DNA from: Leptobrachium leishanense
Taxonomy: Eukaryota > Chordata > Amphibia > Anura > Megophryidae
Assembly (NCBI GenBank): GCA_009667805.1
Contig: CM019069.1
Span: 46,000,201-46,064,200, forward strand
Length of the DNA stretch: 64,000 nucleotides
Reading direction: 5' to 3'
Below the pieces are notes generated by a model. The model searched no databases. It was not told the origin of the DNA and was given only the letters and a program-made list of their open reading frames with translations. The first letter of the stretch is position 1. Each line of letters begins with the position of its first letter. A program made the translations under genes and the position numbers. Below are positions 28,781 through 41,400 of this stretch, piece after piece.

Positions 28781-29382
28781 ATATGGGCTTGTGTATTCTG
28801 CAGCAAAGTTGCCACCTCATGGCTGTTGTGCTTTAAAATGTTTCCTATCAGCAGCAATGAGATGTTAATAAAAAATATTGACATGAAGGGAAAAAAATAC
28901 ATTGCGCTGAGGTTTTTTCCCCTTGCCACCATGCTATCATGGTTTTACTGGCGACAGGTGGAAAATTGACATTGGTGTTAACCCTATCCCACAGATTCTG
29001 CTCCCCTTCCTTTTTTTTTTCTCTCAGATTTTTAGGCAAAAGATTCGGTCCCTTCTTTTGACACTTTCATCAGAAGGAGCAGAATCTGTTGGTTAGAGCA
29101 AACCTGGGCATCATTAAAATGTTGTCCCTATGATCTTGCTTAAAAACTACCTTTTACTGAGTGAAACCTAGCATGGGCTCTTTTTTTATTTAATAAAGAT
29201 CCCTAAACCTTACTGGAGTGTCTGGATCTCCTTTTTAAGAAAAAAAAAATAATCTCTAAGAGCACCCTGTCTATATTATGGATGTTTTACATACCACTAT
29301 GCGGGAGTGCAAATCTTGTTTTGTTGATTTTTAATAGAAAAATTATAACTGCTCTTTTTCCCTCTCTCTCTCCACCACCCAG

Positions 29383-29451
29383 CCGCAATCATGGGAATCA
29401 AAGTTCAACGCCCTCGCTGTTTTTTCGACATATCCATCAACAATGTGTCAG
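29383..29451 (+). CDS. PPIG: PPIG coding exon 1 with 8 bases of 5' UTR
   Basis: A pyrimidine-rich acceptor (ccaccacccag) precedes 29383 and the ATG is at 29391. The exon encodes [20 protein letters not shown] plus one base. The donor is gtacgc. This is the first beta strand of the cyclophilin fold. Confidence 0.95.
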
Positions 29452-32400
29452 GTACGCAATGCTAGTATGGATGCTGCATAATGTGGACCTTCCATTCTGC
29501 TAAACGTTATGTCGTATATCCATTCAAACTGTGGTTTTACTGGGCGAAAACGATAGAAATCGTAGTTCATATGAGAGAAATCTCTCTCCCCCCCCCCCCC
29601 CCTCTTTGTGATTAGCCAGTGGAATTCTGACCACATAATTATGACTCCAATGCACTTTTCAGTGTTGCATGTGCATTAGAGTAAGACTTGATCGTAAGAG
29701 TGCTTAAAGACCAACGGCTCTGCTTGGTCACCTGCAGCAACCAATCCAAAATAATGCACAGTGGTCCTACATTGGACTGGCCTATAGGCTTTATTTATAT
29801 TGATTCTCCCTCCCTGCGGTCCATTGGAATCCTCCAACCAGATAGAGTGCCCAGTCATTTCCTGTTTTGCATTGGTTGCGCTTTACAACTCGACAGTGAT
29901 TAAATGATTGTAGGACTCTGGTCACAAAATGTGTTTGCGGCTGCCAAGCAGAGCTCAGCTTTTGGCCCTTTAAAGGGACACTACCACTTATATAAGCTGT
30001 AACCTGCTAGATTACTTGTGCATTACAAACAAAACTACTTTATAAAACACATGCTGCTCTTTATTTCTTTTGTCCGAAAGTAATTGCTTGTAAAAAAGGT
30101 AAAATAATATTGGGTACTTGATCTCCGGGTTCTAGTTTCTGGATTTTTCCCATGATGCAACCTTTACCAAAAGCTTTGCTTTGAGGCTCTTGTTTATTCA
30201 ATCTACAATATCTTCCCGTTTTTTAGGTGGAGGCTGGAATGTTTATATAAAGTTATTGTTCTCTAGGGCTAGGCTACCTGAAATAAGAGATGGCAGCTGA
30301 ATAAGATCTGACGGGGAGCTTAAAATAATTCTAAACCACTCCCTCTCTCCCCCCCCCCCCGGTGATGTTATTTGAATGCATCCCACACAATACAATTATG
30401 TGAGTTGGCTGCCCGACCCATAGACTCCATTCTATGGCCAAAGTCACTGGGTGAGGAGCAAGTTTACGAAACAAAATAGATGCGCACAGTGACCCATAGG
30501 GTAGAATATCTTCTTTACTGAACAAGAGAGAAACAAAGCACTTGTAAGATATCAGCAACATAAAATAAACAAGGACCTTTCATTTATTTTTATCTTTTTA
30601 GTTGTAGTGGCCCTTTAAACACCCAGAATCTCATGAAGGTCAGTTTGAATGGGAGACGTTTACATAACTATTTCTGAATATACATCTTAAGGTTTGCATT
30701 TCCATGAGAGAGAGAAAGCAAAGTTCTAACTGTTAAAATTTTCATATATTCAAAGAAACCTTGAAGGATTTTTCCGATCATGTAAACTCTTGAAATAAAT
30801 ACTTTGACAGATGTCCCTACGGGAATAGGGCCCTCATCTCCTCCTGTACTGTTTGTCAAATGTTGTTCAATGTATTGTATCCCTGTCTATACTGTGCCTA
30901 TTGCACAGCGCTGCGGAATATGTCGGCACTTTATAAATAAAAATAATGTGAATCTAGAGTTAGAGGTTCATTAGGCAATAGGTCTAATATGGGCCCCCTT
31001 GTACGCAGGGAAAAAATGGGCCCCCCCCCCCAATTTAATCCAATCCGTTCTATATAATAAAAGCTATACAGCTCTTAGTTTGGAGCATGAGAATGGAGGT
31101 GTATACTGACATTTCATTCAAATGCAAGCTCACGGTTTTTTAATGCAGCGGAGGAAGGAATGTTTAGGTAAGGCTATGTTCTCTAGGCTACCTGAGATAA
31201 GAGCTGGCAGCTGAATGAGATATGACAGGGATCTTAAAAGACTTCTAATCTACCCCTAGGTAATGTCCTTTGAATACATCCCACACACTACAATGTGAGT
31301 CCGTGATCAACCAATAGACTCCATTCTGTGGCCATTGCCACAAAGTGAGGACCAAGTGCGGTAAAGATACTGTGGGGTGGAGGGGGCAGTTTCAACACAA
31401 CGTTCGCAAAATAGATTCACCCAGTGATACATATAGAGTAAAATATTTTCTTAACTAAACATACAAGAGTAAAACAAGGAGCATGTAAGATATCAGCAAC
31501 ATAAACTAAACAAAATAAGGTTGTTTTAATTTTTTTTATTTTTTTTGCGGTAGTGGTCCTTTATTAAGCTGAAAAACCTAAACCTACAAAAGAATCATTT
31601 TGGCCCATTTAAAATAGCTGCATATTTTTGATTTTATGTTTTAAATTTATTTTATTTTTTCTCAATTTTATTTCTACAGCTGGACGCGTTGTCTTTGAAC
31701 TATTTTCAGATGTTTGTCCGAAAACATGTGAGAATTTTCGCTGCCTTTGCACAGGTTTGTTAAGGTCCCCCCCATGTAACAAGGTGCTGCATGTGAAATT
31801 GGAGTATATGGCGTATTATTCGAATTGTGGTTGACATTGAAAGCCAAGCTAAAGCCCTATACATACCCTGTCTGCTATCTTTTACTTCGATTGAAATGTT
31901 TATTAAAGTAGGGTATATACTTTTTTTTTTTTTTTTTTTTTGTTTGCTTTACACCATATAGGGGTTTGTAATGTTTACTATACTGCATGGAGGATGCTAT
32001 GCAGGTGCTATTGCTTTTATGTAGTTAAAGAAAGCACACCAATCACGCATATTGCATGGTCAGCCTATGTAATCGCAAGCCCTGAGCTGTGGGGTATACC
32101 GTGTTTAATCACACAGAATCCCTACCTTCCCCTGTGGCTTGCCCAAAAATGTTATTACTTCCTGAACGCGCACTTGCTTTGTGGGGTCATCTCAGGTTTT
32201 TTTTTTCCTTTGTCTCAACCTCTTTTGCAAGCACACATACCCTTATTGCCAACATGCACACAATGTCTATATATAATTATTAAATTTTAAGAAAAACAAC
32301 AACATAAGAGAGACGAAAATACGCCACCGCACATTTGCAAGGGAAAAACTAAGATGCTGAGAAACACATTTACACTTCTGTGCAAATCAGATCTGGTTTT

Positions 32401-35400
32401 GCCCATGGAGCTTCTTTCAGCTACTTGCCCAAATACAGCAGCGGATTCTAGGTGAGACATACAAGTGAGATCCACAATCCTTTTTTTTTCCCAAACTTTG
32501 GTTTGCTCCGATGTATAACAGTTTATCACAGTAACGCAGGGGACGAGACGAGGGGCAACACGTGGGAACCTAGTTCCTTCACTATTTTTGCAGAGGGGAC
32601 GGTGTTCCCATTGGTGCCACACACTATAAAACTTGTTTTCATGTGTTCGATGATATTTTTCCTTGTTTAGTCAGAAAAAACTAGGATTTATCATATTTTT
32701 ACTAAAATCCACATAATACATAAATATATCATATCTGAGTGTTTAAGTGCGAGCTAGTTGCTATTTGGGAGCAGAAATCTTGGTGAGTTCCCTCACTTTG
32801 GTTTTTAGGGCTTGACCCTTTCAGTAACGTGTGTGTTGCGGCAGCTTATCGCAAAAATCACGTAACGGCTGTAACTACTATGTGAATCTGCTCATTGTTT
32901 TGTGACAATGGTACAACTATGTCTACATATTTCCCACCACTAGTAAAACTAAAATCTAAAGGCCACAGTTCTAATTTAATTATATATTTTGTCTGTAGGT
33001 GTACCGTATATAGGGCTGCAACTAACGATTATTCTCATCGATTTAGTTGGCAGATTATTATTTCGATTAATCGATTCATCGGATTAAAAAAAAATTAAAA
33101 CAAATTTGCTTACTTAAAAGGAATTTTATGTAAAAATAAATAACCACAGCCCCTCGCTTTTTTTCATAAGAAATTTGCATAGTGTATGCAACTTTCATAC
33201 GTACATATGCAAATTGTGTATCTTGCGTGCTTTTCACACAAGGTATGCAAGTGCTTGGTCAGAGGGATGGGTTGATGCTGCATGCGCAGCTTAAGCCCAT
33301 GTTTGCTTTCTCAAATGAACGCGGGTACAAGCACTTGGTCATGGATGATGTCGGCATGAAATCGGGGTTAATAAGCTAAAGTGGTCAGGGTGCATAGAGT
33401 GTCCCTTTTTAAATAATTATGTGAACAAACTGGGAGGAGGGACTGGAGGTGGGAGTGACTTTGCTCAAGTGTCTTGGCCTTGAGTGTGAGAGGGAGTGGG
33501 TATGGACAAAACACCGGATCGGGGTGTGGGAGTGAGTTTGGGGAAAGGGACCAGGCAAAAGGGAGGGAATGGCAGTTTCCAACCAAAGAGGGTGCGGCAG
33601 GGAGGGTGGGGTGGTGGCACAGGACTCCAACTTCAAGTAAGGATTAAACACAGGCATACAGCTCCTTCACCCAGTGGCATTCTCCTATGTTTTGTTCTAG
33701 TTCTGCTACTGTTGTAAATGGAATAAAAACAAACTGGTTGTGTCTGACATAACCCTAAAACTAAATCATACCTAGTAAAGCAGCGGCGCCTCTTCTCCAA
33801 TCAGCTCCGAAGCTGACGTTATTTACGTTTAACTCAGTTTGAATCTGAACAGTGTGTGCTGTACACAGGACGATTAATCGACAGCCGATTAATCGATAAT
33901 GGAAATAGTTAAACTATTTTAATCATCGATTTTTAGTTTCAGCCCTAACCGTATAGCAGATTTATAAACTATATAGTGTAAACCTTTTTTATTTTCCCTC
34001 CATTTCCATAATTCTTTTAAAATTTTATTACCAATAGGAGAAAAGGGTATTGGGAAAAGTACCCAAAAACCTCTGCATTACAAAACCTGCATATTCCACA
34101 GAGTTGTAAAGGATTTCATGATCCAAGGAGGGGATTTCAGCGAAGGTAAGATATATAAGATATCAAGCCAAATTCGTCTGAAAGTGAAAAGCTACAAAAA
34201 TGTTTCACAATTGCGATGGTGTATTTTCTGCAGGTAATGGAAGAGGGGGTGAATCTATCTATGGTGGATTCTTCGAAGGTAAGAGTCATTTATTATTCTC
34301 AAAAATTCTTCCACAGAAATAGGATTATTCAGAGAGCACCAAAGTTGCAAAGACTGGGGAAAATCATGAAATGACGACAAATACCAGAATTTAAGAAAAG
34401 CTTTACAGTCGCCCACTGTTGTCTGGATTACCCTTCGGTGAAAGACTGGCTTTTGTTATCATTTACAATGTTGGCAAACACATTTGTTGCAAAACCCCCT
34501 ATGTTTTGTTTGAAGTAAGCTAGAGTTTACCTTTTTCCTTTTTTTTTTCTCAGCAATGAGTGAAAAAAAAATTTTCTATGCTGCTTTCACTTTGAGAACT
34601 GTAGTTTCACATTCTTTAAAAAAAATAGTATCTGTACTAGATGTCAGACGTATTCTCTTTAACAATGAGGTTGTCACAATACCTCTCCATGTTGCAAAGT
34701 GATGTATGTTGTGGGCATACACATGGTGGGGGACACCGTGTTAAGTTCAAGAGTGGATGACTTTTCACTTTGTTCTGTCCTTCCTAACATTTTTAATGTA
34801 TGGCCAATGCAGACAAAATCTTGTATGCAGGTCCCACATCTCCTGAAAGGTCTTGCAAAGCTGTCCGGTGTACTTTTGTATGGTCTATGGCTGAAGGGTT
34901 ACTTGTGCATAACTTTGAAAGTTGTCAGACAGCTGGCAGCTATACCATTCCTTTACCCTTGATATGAAACCGAATGCTGATCCCCTTATCCAATAAACCC
35001 CAACTGAGCAAAGGTTTAAAAGTACTACACAAATGGCAGTGTAGTGTGTGTCTCTGACGAGCTAAAGTGCAAAAAATATTATTCCCAAAGTAATGGTGAT
35101 GCTCTAGTGGGAGCGTGTGTACAATCCTCTAAGAAACAGTGTAAAACATTAAAAACCACATGGGTCTACCAGCGCAACTATCGGTGTGATAACAGCTTAA
35201 AGTATTATTGACACATGCGTCTATCGTGCAGCCTCTTAAGTGTTTTGTGACAAGATAATAAAAAGATACTACAATCAAGATTTGTGTTTTTAAATAGAAG
35301 TATTTTTTATTTTATTTTTAAACCTACACAAACCATTAGCGTGCACATCTGCACATATCCAATAACATCCCAAGGAAAGGACAGCAATAATTGCGTAAAT

Positions 35401-38400
35401 GGTTAACTCTGTATGATTCCCCATCTGATATCCCCTAAATAACATGCACTGGGAATCTAGGATTAGAGCTGCAATACTGATGTCCTCAAAACACCATTTG
35501 GGAGTTGGTGGGTCACCACCTGAAGTGCCATAGGAGGCTCCAAAGATCGTAAGGTCCATAAGGACAGCGTTAAAATTTTGCTTTGAATGCTTTATGAACT
35601 TTATATATTATTTTTTTTTGTACTTTAATTTACCCTGTGAATCTCTTTGCTCATTGTACTCTTGGTTTTTGGGTACAGCACTTGAATAAGTCCTTAAGAA
35701 GAGAGGGAAGAGACCACCTCTCTTTGTCTCTGGCGTTCAAAAGTGAGCAATATATTTTGGACTGCACGGAGTGTTAGATGGTATCAGATGGGGAATCCTC
35801 TAATTAACCGTTCTTTGCAATTCTTACACTCCTTTCCTTGCTTTGGGATGTTATTGCATACGTACAGGTGTGGACGCTAATGGTTTGCAGGTCAAAAGAA
35901 AATAAACATTTGTGTTTTAAATCTATGTACCATCTTATTATCCTGTCACACAACGCTAGAGGGGCTGCATGGTTGGCGCATGTGTTAATACAAAGTACTT
36001 TTTTAAGGGGACTCCAACACCTACATAAGATGTAACTAGGTTACTTATGCATTGTGTACCCCGGTGAGGTAGCATTTACCAAAGGCTTTTCTGTGGTTGT
36101 AGGGGGTGTATTGTTTTCAAGGCTACTCGAGATGAGAGATGGCAGCTGAATGATATAAAACAGGGTGATTAAAAGATTTATAATCCAATGATGTCCTTTA
36201 GAATACATCACCATACAATGGTTTTGAGACTGTGATCTACCCATAGTCTCCATTCTATGGACAAAGCCACTGAGTGAAGAGCAAGTGAAGTATAGATACT
36301 GTGGGGGGGCGGGGGGCAGTTTACAGCTCAGAAGATCACACAGTGGATGCACCCAGTGTCACATACGGAGTAAAATATTTTCTTGACGAAACAAAGTACA
36401 TGTAAGAAGATATCCTTTATTTTATGTTGCAGATATTTCTGTTTTTGGTGGTAGTGGCCCTTTAAGCAATTATCACTCAGATGAGTGTGCTGGGAGATGG
36501 ATGTGGTTCTTAAAGGTTTAAAAGAACCTTGTCATATCACTGGTCACTGCAGGCACCTGCAATCACAGGAACTTAGTGGTTTTAAAATCTTTTTTAAATC
36601 GTCTGGGAATCCACTCATGCACTTTAATTATACAGTCTATTTTGTACCTTAACCTCCCTGGCAGTTTTCCAGAGTGTGACTCGGGGTTAAATTTCACTGC
36701 TGAAAGCGGTATCCCCGAGCCACACCCTGGCTGCATACATACCTTTACCTGCGCTTCCTGGCTGACCTCCGCAATCACTCTCCTCCCGTGTGATTGTGGC
36801 GTCTTGCTTTCCGGTTCCCTCCTCACGAGAAGGGAACCAGGAAGCATGATGCCGCGATTGCTCGGAGGTGACAGCTGGAACAGCGAGGGAGCTCAGGTAC
36901 AGGCATGTATGCAGCCAGGGTGTGGCTCAGGGTTACCGCTTTCAGCCGTGAAATTTAACCCAGAGCCACACTCGGGATACCACTAGGGGGCTGGATTAGT
37001 CGTACCGATTCTGACATATAAAAAATGTCAGAATCGGGACACCAGGGAGGTTAAATGTAGAATTCTTGCAGTTTATTTATGCATTTTATAGTGAGGTTTT
37101 TTGTTTGTTAGATTTCCTGAAAAAGAAAAAAAATGCATCAGTCTTACAGGGTTATTCAGACAGCGGTGAAAACCAGGAGAAGAGAACAATCTAGACCAAA
37201 TAGTTGATTTGGGAAGTGCGATAAATGTGAGAATTTTTCTGCTTTGGCTAGTTTGACCTAGAATTTTCACTTCTCCAGTTATTCTCCTGAGTTTCACTTC
37301 TCCGAATAACCCTGTTAGTGTCTTGAATTTAGAAGATACTTTTAAATTGTTTGTTTCTGCAGCCATACAATGTCCATTATAATTTCAAATCCTAACTAGG
37401 TAAAATGAAGCAGCGTTAAAATGATTCTTTTCTTCTTCCCTCTAGATGAAAGTTTTTCCGTTAAGCACAATAAAGAATATCTGCTGTCAATGGCTAACAG
37501 AGGGAAAGATACAAACGGGTCACAGTTTTTTATGTATGTAAATGGGAATTATTTTGTCTTAATGTGGTTTAATTGTACATGTATTTTAAGTCTTTAAATT
37601 GTTAACTCATTTTTTTTTTCTTCACGCATGATTTCATAACCTCAGAACAACAAAACCTACACCTCACTTGGATGGGTAAATATTAATCTTCTTTGTCTTG
37701 ACAACACAGAATGATTTTAAATTTTTACTGATGCTACTTCTGCCTTGTATCCCACTCGTAGGCTTCATGTTGTTTTTGGGCAATTAATTTCTGGCCGCGA
37801 GGTCATACAGGAGATCGAGAGTCAGAAAACTGACGCTTCAAGTAAGCCCTGCGCTGAAGTCCGGATACAGAATTGTGGAGAGTTAATTCAAAAGCTTAAA
37901 GGTATTGAATGTGGTTTGTATTTTATCGGTAGTTGCAGGTTTAATGGTCTTTGCCTTGTTTCATGGGCTGGTCCCATTAACTTGCATGGTCTAACCCAGT
38001 GTTACTTAAACCTGTCCTCGGGACCCCAACCAGGCCAGATTTTGCAGATCACCTTGGGGAAATGCAGACTGAATACTGCAATCACTGAGCAGCAAATCCT
38101 ATCACCTGTGCTCTGCTTCAGATATCTGGCAAACCTGGTTGGGGTCCCGAGGACAGGTTTAAGAAACACTGGTCTAACCTGTACCATGTATGGTTGCATT
38201 TTAAAGTGACTGTCCTGCACAGTAAGGACAGATCTTATTATTATTTATTTAACTTGTACCCAATGTGTTCTCAATTGATTGCAAAGATGTATGTATTTTC
38301 AGAGTTTGAAAAGAATATTTTCAGGCCATTTCTACCATCAAACCACACAAGTTTCACATGTATTTGTGTTCAACCAGGCATTCTTGGTAGCTTAATCCGA

Positions 38401-41400
38401 GCCGCCTTTTTGGGTCTCATACACACAAATGCCACTTCCATCTCTGCAAAGATAGATGTAGAATATGCTGGAAATTGCATCTCCAAGTGTCCGTAAATCT
38501 AATTGCTACTTCCTATAGATAATGTGTACCTGACTGACATGATTTAAACTACAGAAGCGAGTAGCAATAACACTAAGTCTCTCCCCCCCCCTTTCTTTTA
38601 AAGAGGTGTTATTTTAAAGCCGGACATGTCAAAGTTATGTCAGTCTTAGACAATCGCCCATTTTTAGGAGCAAAGTATTATATATGTAATATTTTTTTTT
38701 GGTAGAATAATCCATAAATTCAGCTGCTAGTGGCAACCTGGGTTTGTCAATCCCTGGTTTATAGTCGGCGTTTCTTTGGGCCGATCTTAGAGTTTTGCGT
38801 TAGAACGTTGGGAAGCTTTGCATCTTTTATTTAAAAAAAATAATAATAATTGTGTGGTCTAGCGTACGTTTTAATTTTTCAATCTTGACACTAGCTAAAA
38901 AGGAAAAGAAAAGACACAAGTCCTCTTCATCCAGCGACTCTGACCACTCCAGTGACTCTGACTCTTCGGATTCCTCGTCTGCTTCCAAAAGCGAAGAAGA
39001 AAAATCCAAAAAGAAAAAAAAGAAACACAAAAAGAATTCAAAGAAGCATAAAAAGGAAAAGAAGAAACGCAAAAAGGAAAAGGAAAAGGCAAAGAAAAGG
39101 TAAATGCATTGGGTATGATTTTCGTTGTGGTTGTAATGGCTCACAATAGTAAAGCAACTCAGTCTCTCATCACACTGAAAACATCCATGTACAGCGTAAG
39201 ATGAAAACTGATTTAATATGTGAAAAACATGAATGGAGCTGTTAAATGGTTTGCTTTAGTCTTTGGCGCGCAGGAGCTTCAACATTTTTAGACCTAGTCC
39301 TGAAATGTGTGTGTGGCTGTTTTGTTTTTCTTGGTCATCCCACATATAATATGACTTATTCTCATTCCAGTTCTGAAAGCGAAAACGAAGACCAGGAAGT
39401 GCAAGTAACATCCACTGTCCGTCCGGAGGAAATCCCAACTGTACCAGAGAACAAGTTTTTAATGAGGAAAAGCCCCCAAAGAATGGATGAGAGGCAAAAT
39501 GATCGGGAACGAGAGCGCGAGAGGTATCCATTCTGAAATAAGAACTCTAAAAATGTAGTGTAAAACAAATAATCTTCATTAGTATCAGTCTGATGGAATA
39601 CTGGATTTAATTTGAACCTTAGGTAATTACGGTGGAAAAAGTATGGTGGGATTCTCTATTTTTAATGAACTACCATTATAGTTTGCTGTACTTCCCCACC
39701 ATAGTTTCACCTGAAGTTGTGCAATAAAAACACCCACCAGTAGGAACTACAGTGAAGACTTAGCCCAGCTTTATTTTCCTACCTTGCAGAGATACTAGTA
39801 TCTGTACATACCTAGTGGTGTCATTAAGCTTAGCCTATTCCGCTACTTCAAATAAACGGACAAGTGGGGCCCAACATGTCCAGCACCAGATCTTCGCATG
39901 TTCTAAATACGTGATCAATACCAGATTTTGGTGACCAGCCTTATTTGGTCATGTATTTTTGTAGCTTGGGGTCTACCTCAGCTGAGACATGTCTTACCTT
40001 TTTAGTAGTGGGAGGAGCGCATTCAATGAGCCTCTTTAGGAGCGTAGCTTTATCCAAAGGACGTTGTATATGGGCACAAACCCATTTTTATGTGAGGCTG
40101 AGGGGTCCAGGCAGAGGATTGAGGGTGGGTGAAAATATTTCGACATCCTTCAAAGAATTCATAGTGAACAGTTCTGACTGCGCGCCTTTGTGTGTCTAAT
40201 CGCATCTCAAACTTGGTAGATGGAATAAAGCACAATGTTATAAAATGTCTCAATTAACAGAGGTGTTGCTCTAAACGAGTTCAATTGAACGGATGCTGCT
40301 CAATGCCTCCAGATACATACTTAATTTGTAATTGCTATATATTTATAAAATGGGTAATTGTAACTTTGTAATTTATGGAAACTTTTTTTTCAGCATCTGT
40401 TGGTGGATAGCATCTCAGAACTTTAAATCTGTCTAAATTTATATATAACCGGAGCTTGATGGTCTCATATTACAAACCTAGTGTGCTGTTCAGCTATTCC
40501 TAAGGTGCTGTTTACAAAGCGTGCACTGTGCATGACATTTCTCAGGTTGAGCAGGGTTGTACATATTTAAAGAGCTTTAATTGTCTGACCTCTTTGGTTC
40601 ATTGCACTGCTGTTTGGGTTTGCTACATGTTTATAATGGCTGAAAGGAGCATCTTAAGGTGATGAATTCACGTATATATTTGTGTGCATAAAAATTATTT
40701 TCCAATGCTTTCAGTTAAAATGGAAGCTTTGCGAAAGAGACCAGTTATGATTAGTCCAGCACCAGCATTAAGGGGAGCAGAATGACTTGGTACCTTCTTG
40801 CTACTAAACATTGTTAGGAATTCTAACACTTGGTAAAACGTAGATTAGATGATGTAAAATTTCTGCATTGTATGTTTTTTTTAACACCTTCATTCCGGAG
40901 ATAAAGATAACGGGTCTTCAAAGGCCCCTGGCAGTGTTTTAAAAAAAAAAAAAAAATCACTTGGTAGTGAAGGGTTAAACCTGCAATATTTATAGGAAAA
41001 TGTTACTAAAATTTGAATAGTTTGCACAATCTGTTGGTTTAACCTCCCTGGCGGTGTTCCCGAGTGTGGCTCGGGGTTAAATTTCACCGCTGAAAGAGCC
41101 ACACTCGGGCTGGTAACATACCTGTCCCTGTGCTCCCTGCTGACCTCCGCAATCGCATTCTCATCTGGTGATTGCGGTGTCCTTCTTCCTGGTTCCCTTC
41201 TCGCTAAAAGGGAACCAGGAAGTACGACGTTGCTATTGTCCGGAGGTGACAGTGAGGGAGCACGGGTATAGGTATGTATCCAGTAGGGTTGCACCGATAC
41301 TAGTATCGGTATCGATATTGGTGCCGATACCGGGTACTGCAGGAGTACTCGGTACTCGTGCAGTACCCCGATATTTTTTTCCGATGCCGGAAGCCGGCAT

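Larger units (their letters stand above)
25331..29382. other. PPIG 5' intron
   Basis: It contains a tRNA-derived SINE (25627-25835), a 41-bp minisatellite (25917-26905), a Harbinger-like MITE (27207-27538), and a degenerate copy of the palindromic MITE found at 37997 and 59156 (about 28600-28780). 27542-28600 and 28780-29382 show nothing else apart from a poly-C run near 27889 and A/T runs. Confidence 0.55.
29452..31679. other. PPIG intron 1-2 (coding)
   Basis: 29452-29969 has nothing recognised except a poly-C run near 29590. A full Q element (29970-30618), a LINE/SINE tail (about 30825-30948) and a second Q fragment (about 31077-31565) follow. Confidence 0.55.
34279..37445. other. PPIG intron 4-5 (coding)
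   Basis: 34279-35277 has nothing assigned. An inverted-repeat element (35278-35925), a Q element (36003-36465), a P element (36649-37054) and an S hairpin (37148-37314) follow in close succession. Confidence 0.55.

Noticed and set aside
31628..31834. Plus-strand frame starting in intron and reading through PPIG exon 2
   Set aside because: Only 31680-31754 is exon; the flanking codons are intron sequence with clear splice signals.
38827..39144. 105-codon minus-strand frame rich in Phe and Ser
   Set aside because: Antisense of the Lys/Ser tract of PPIG exon 8.
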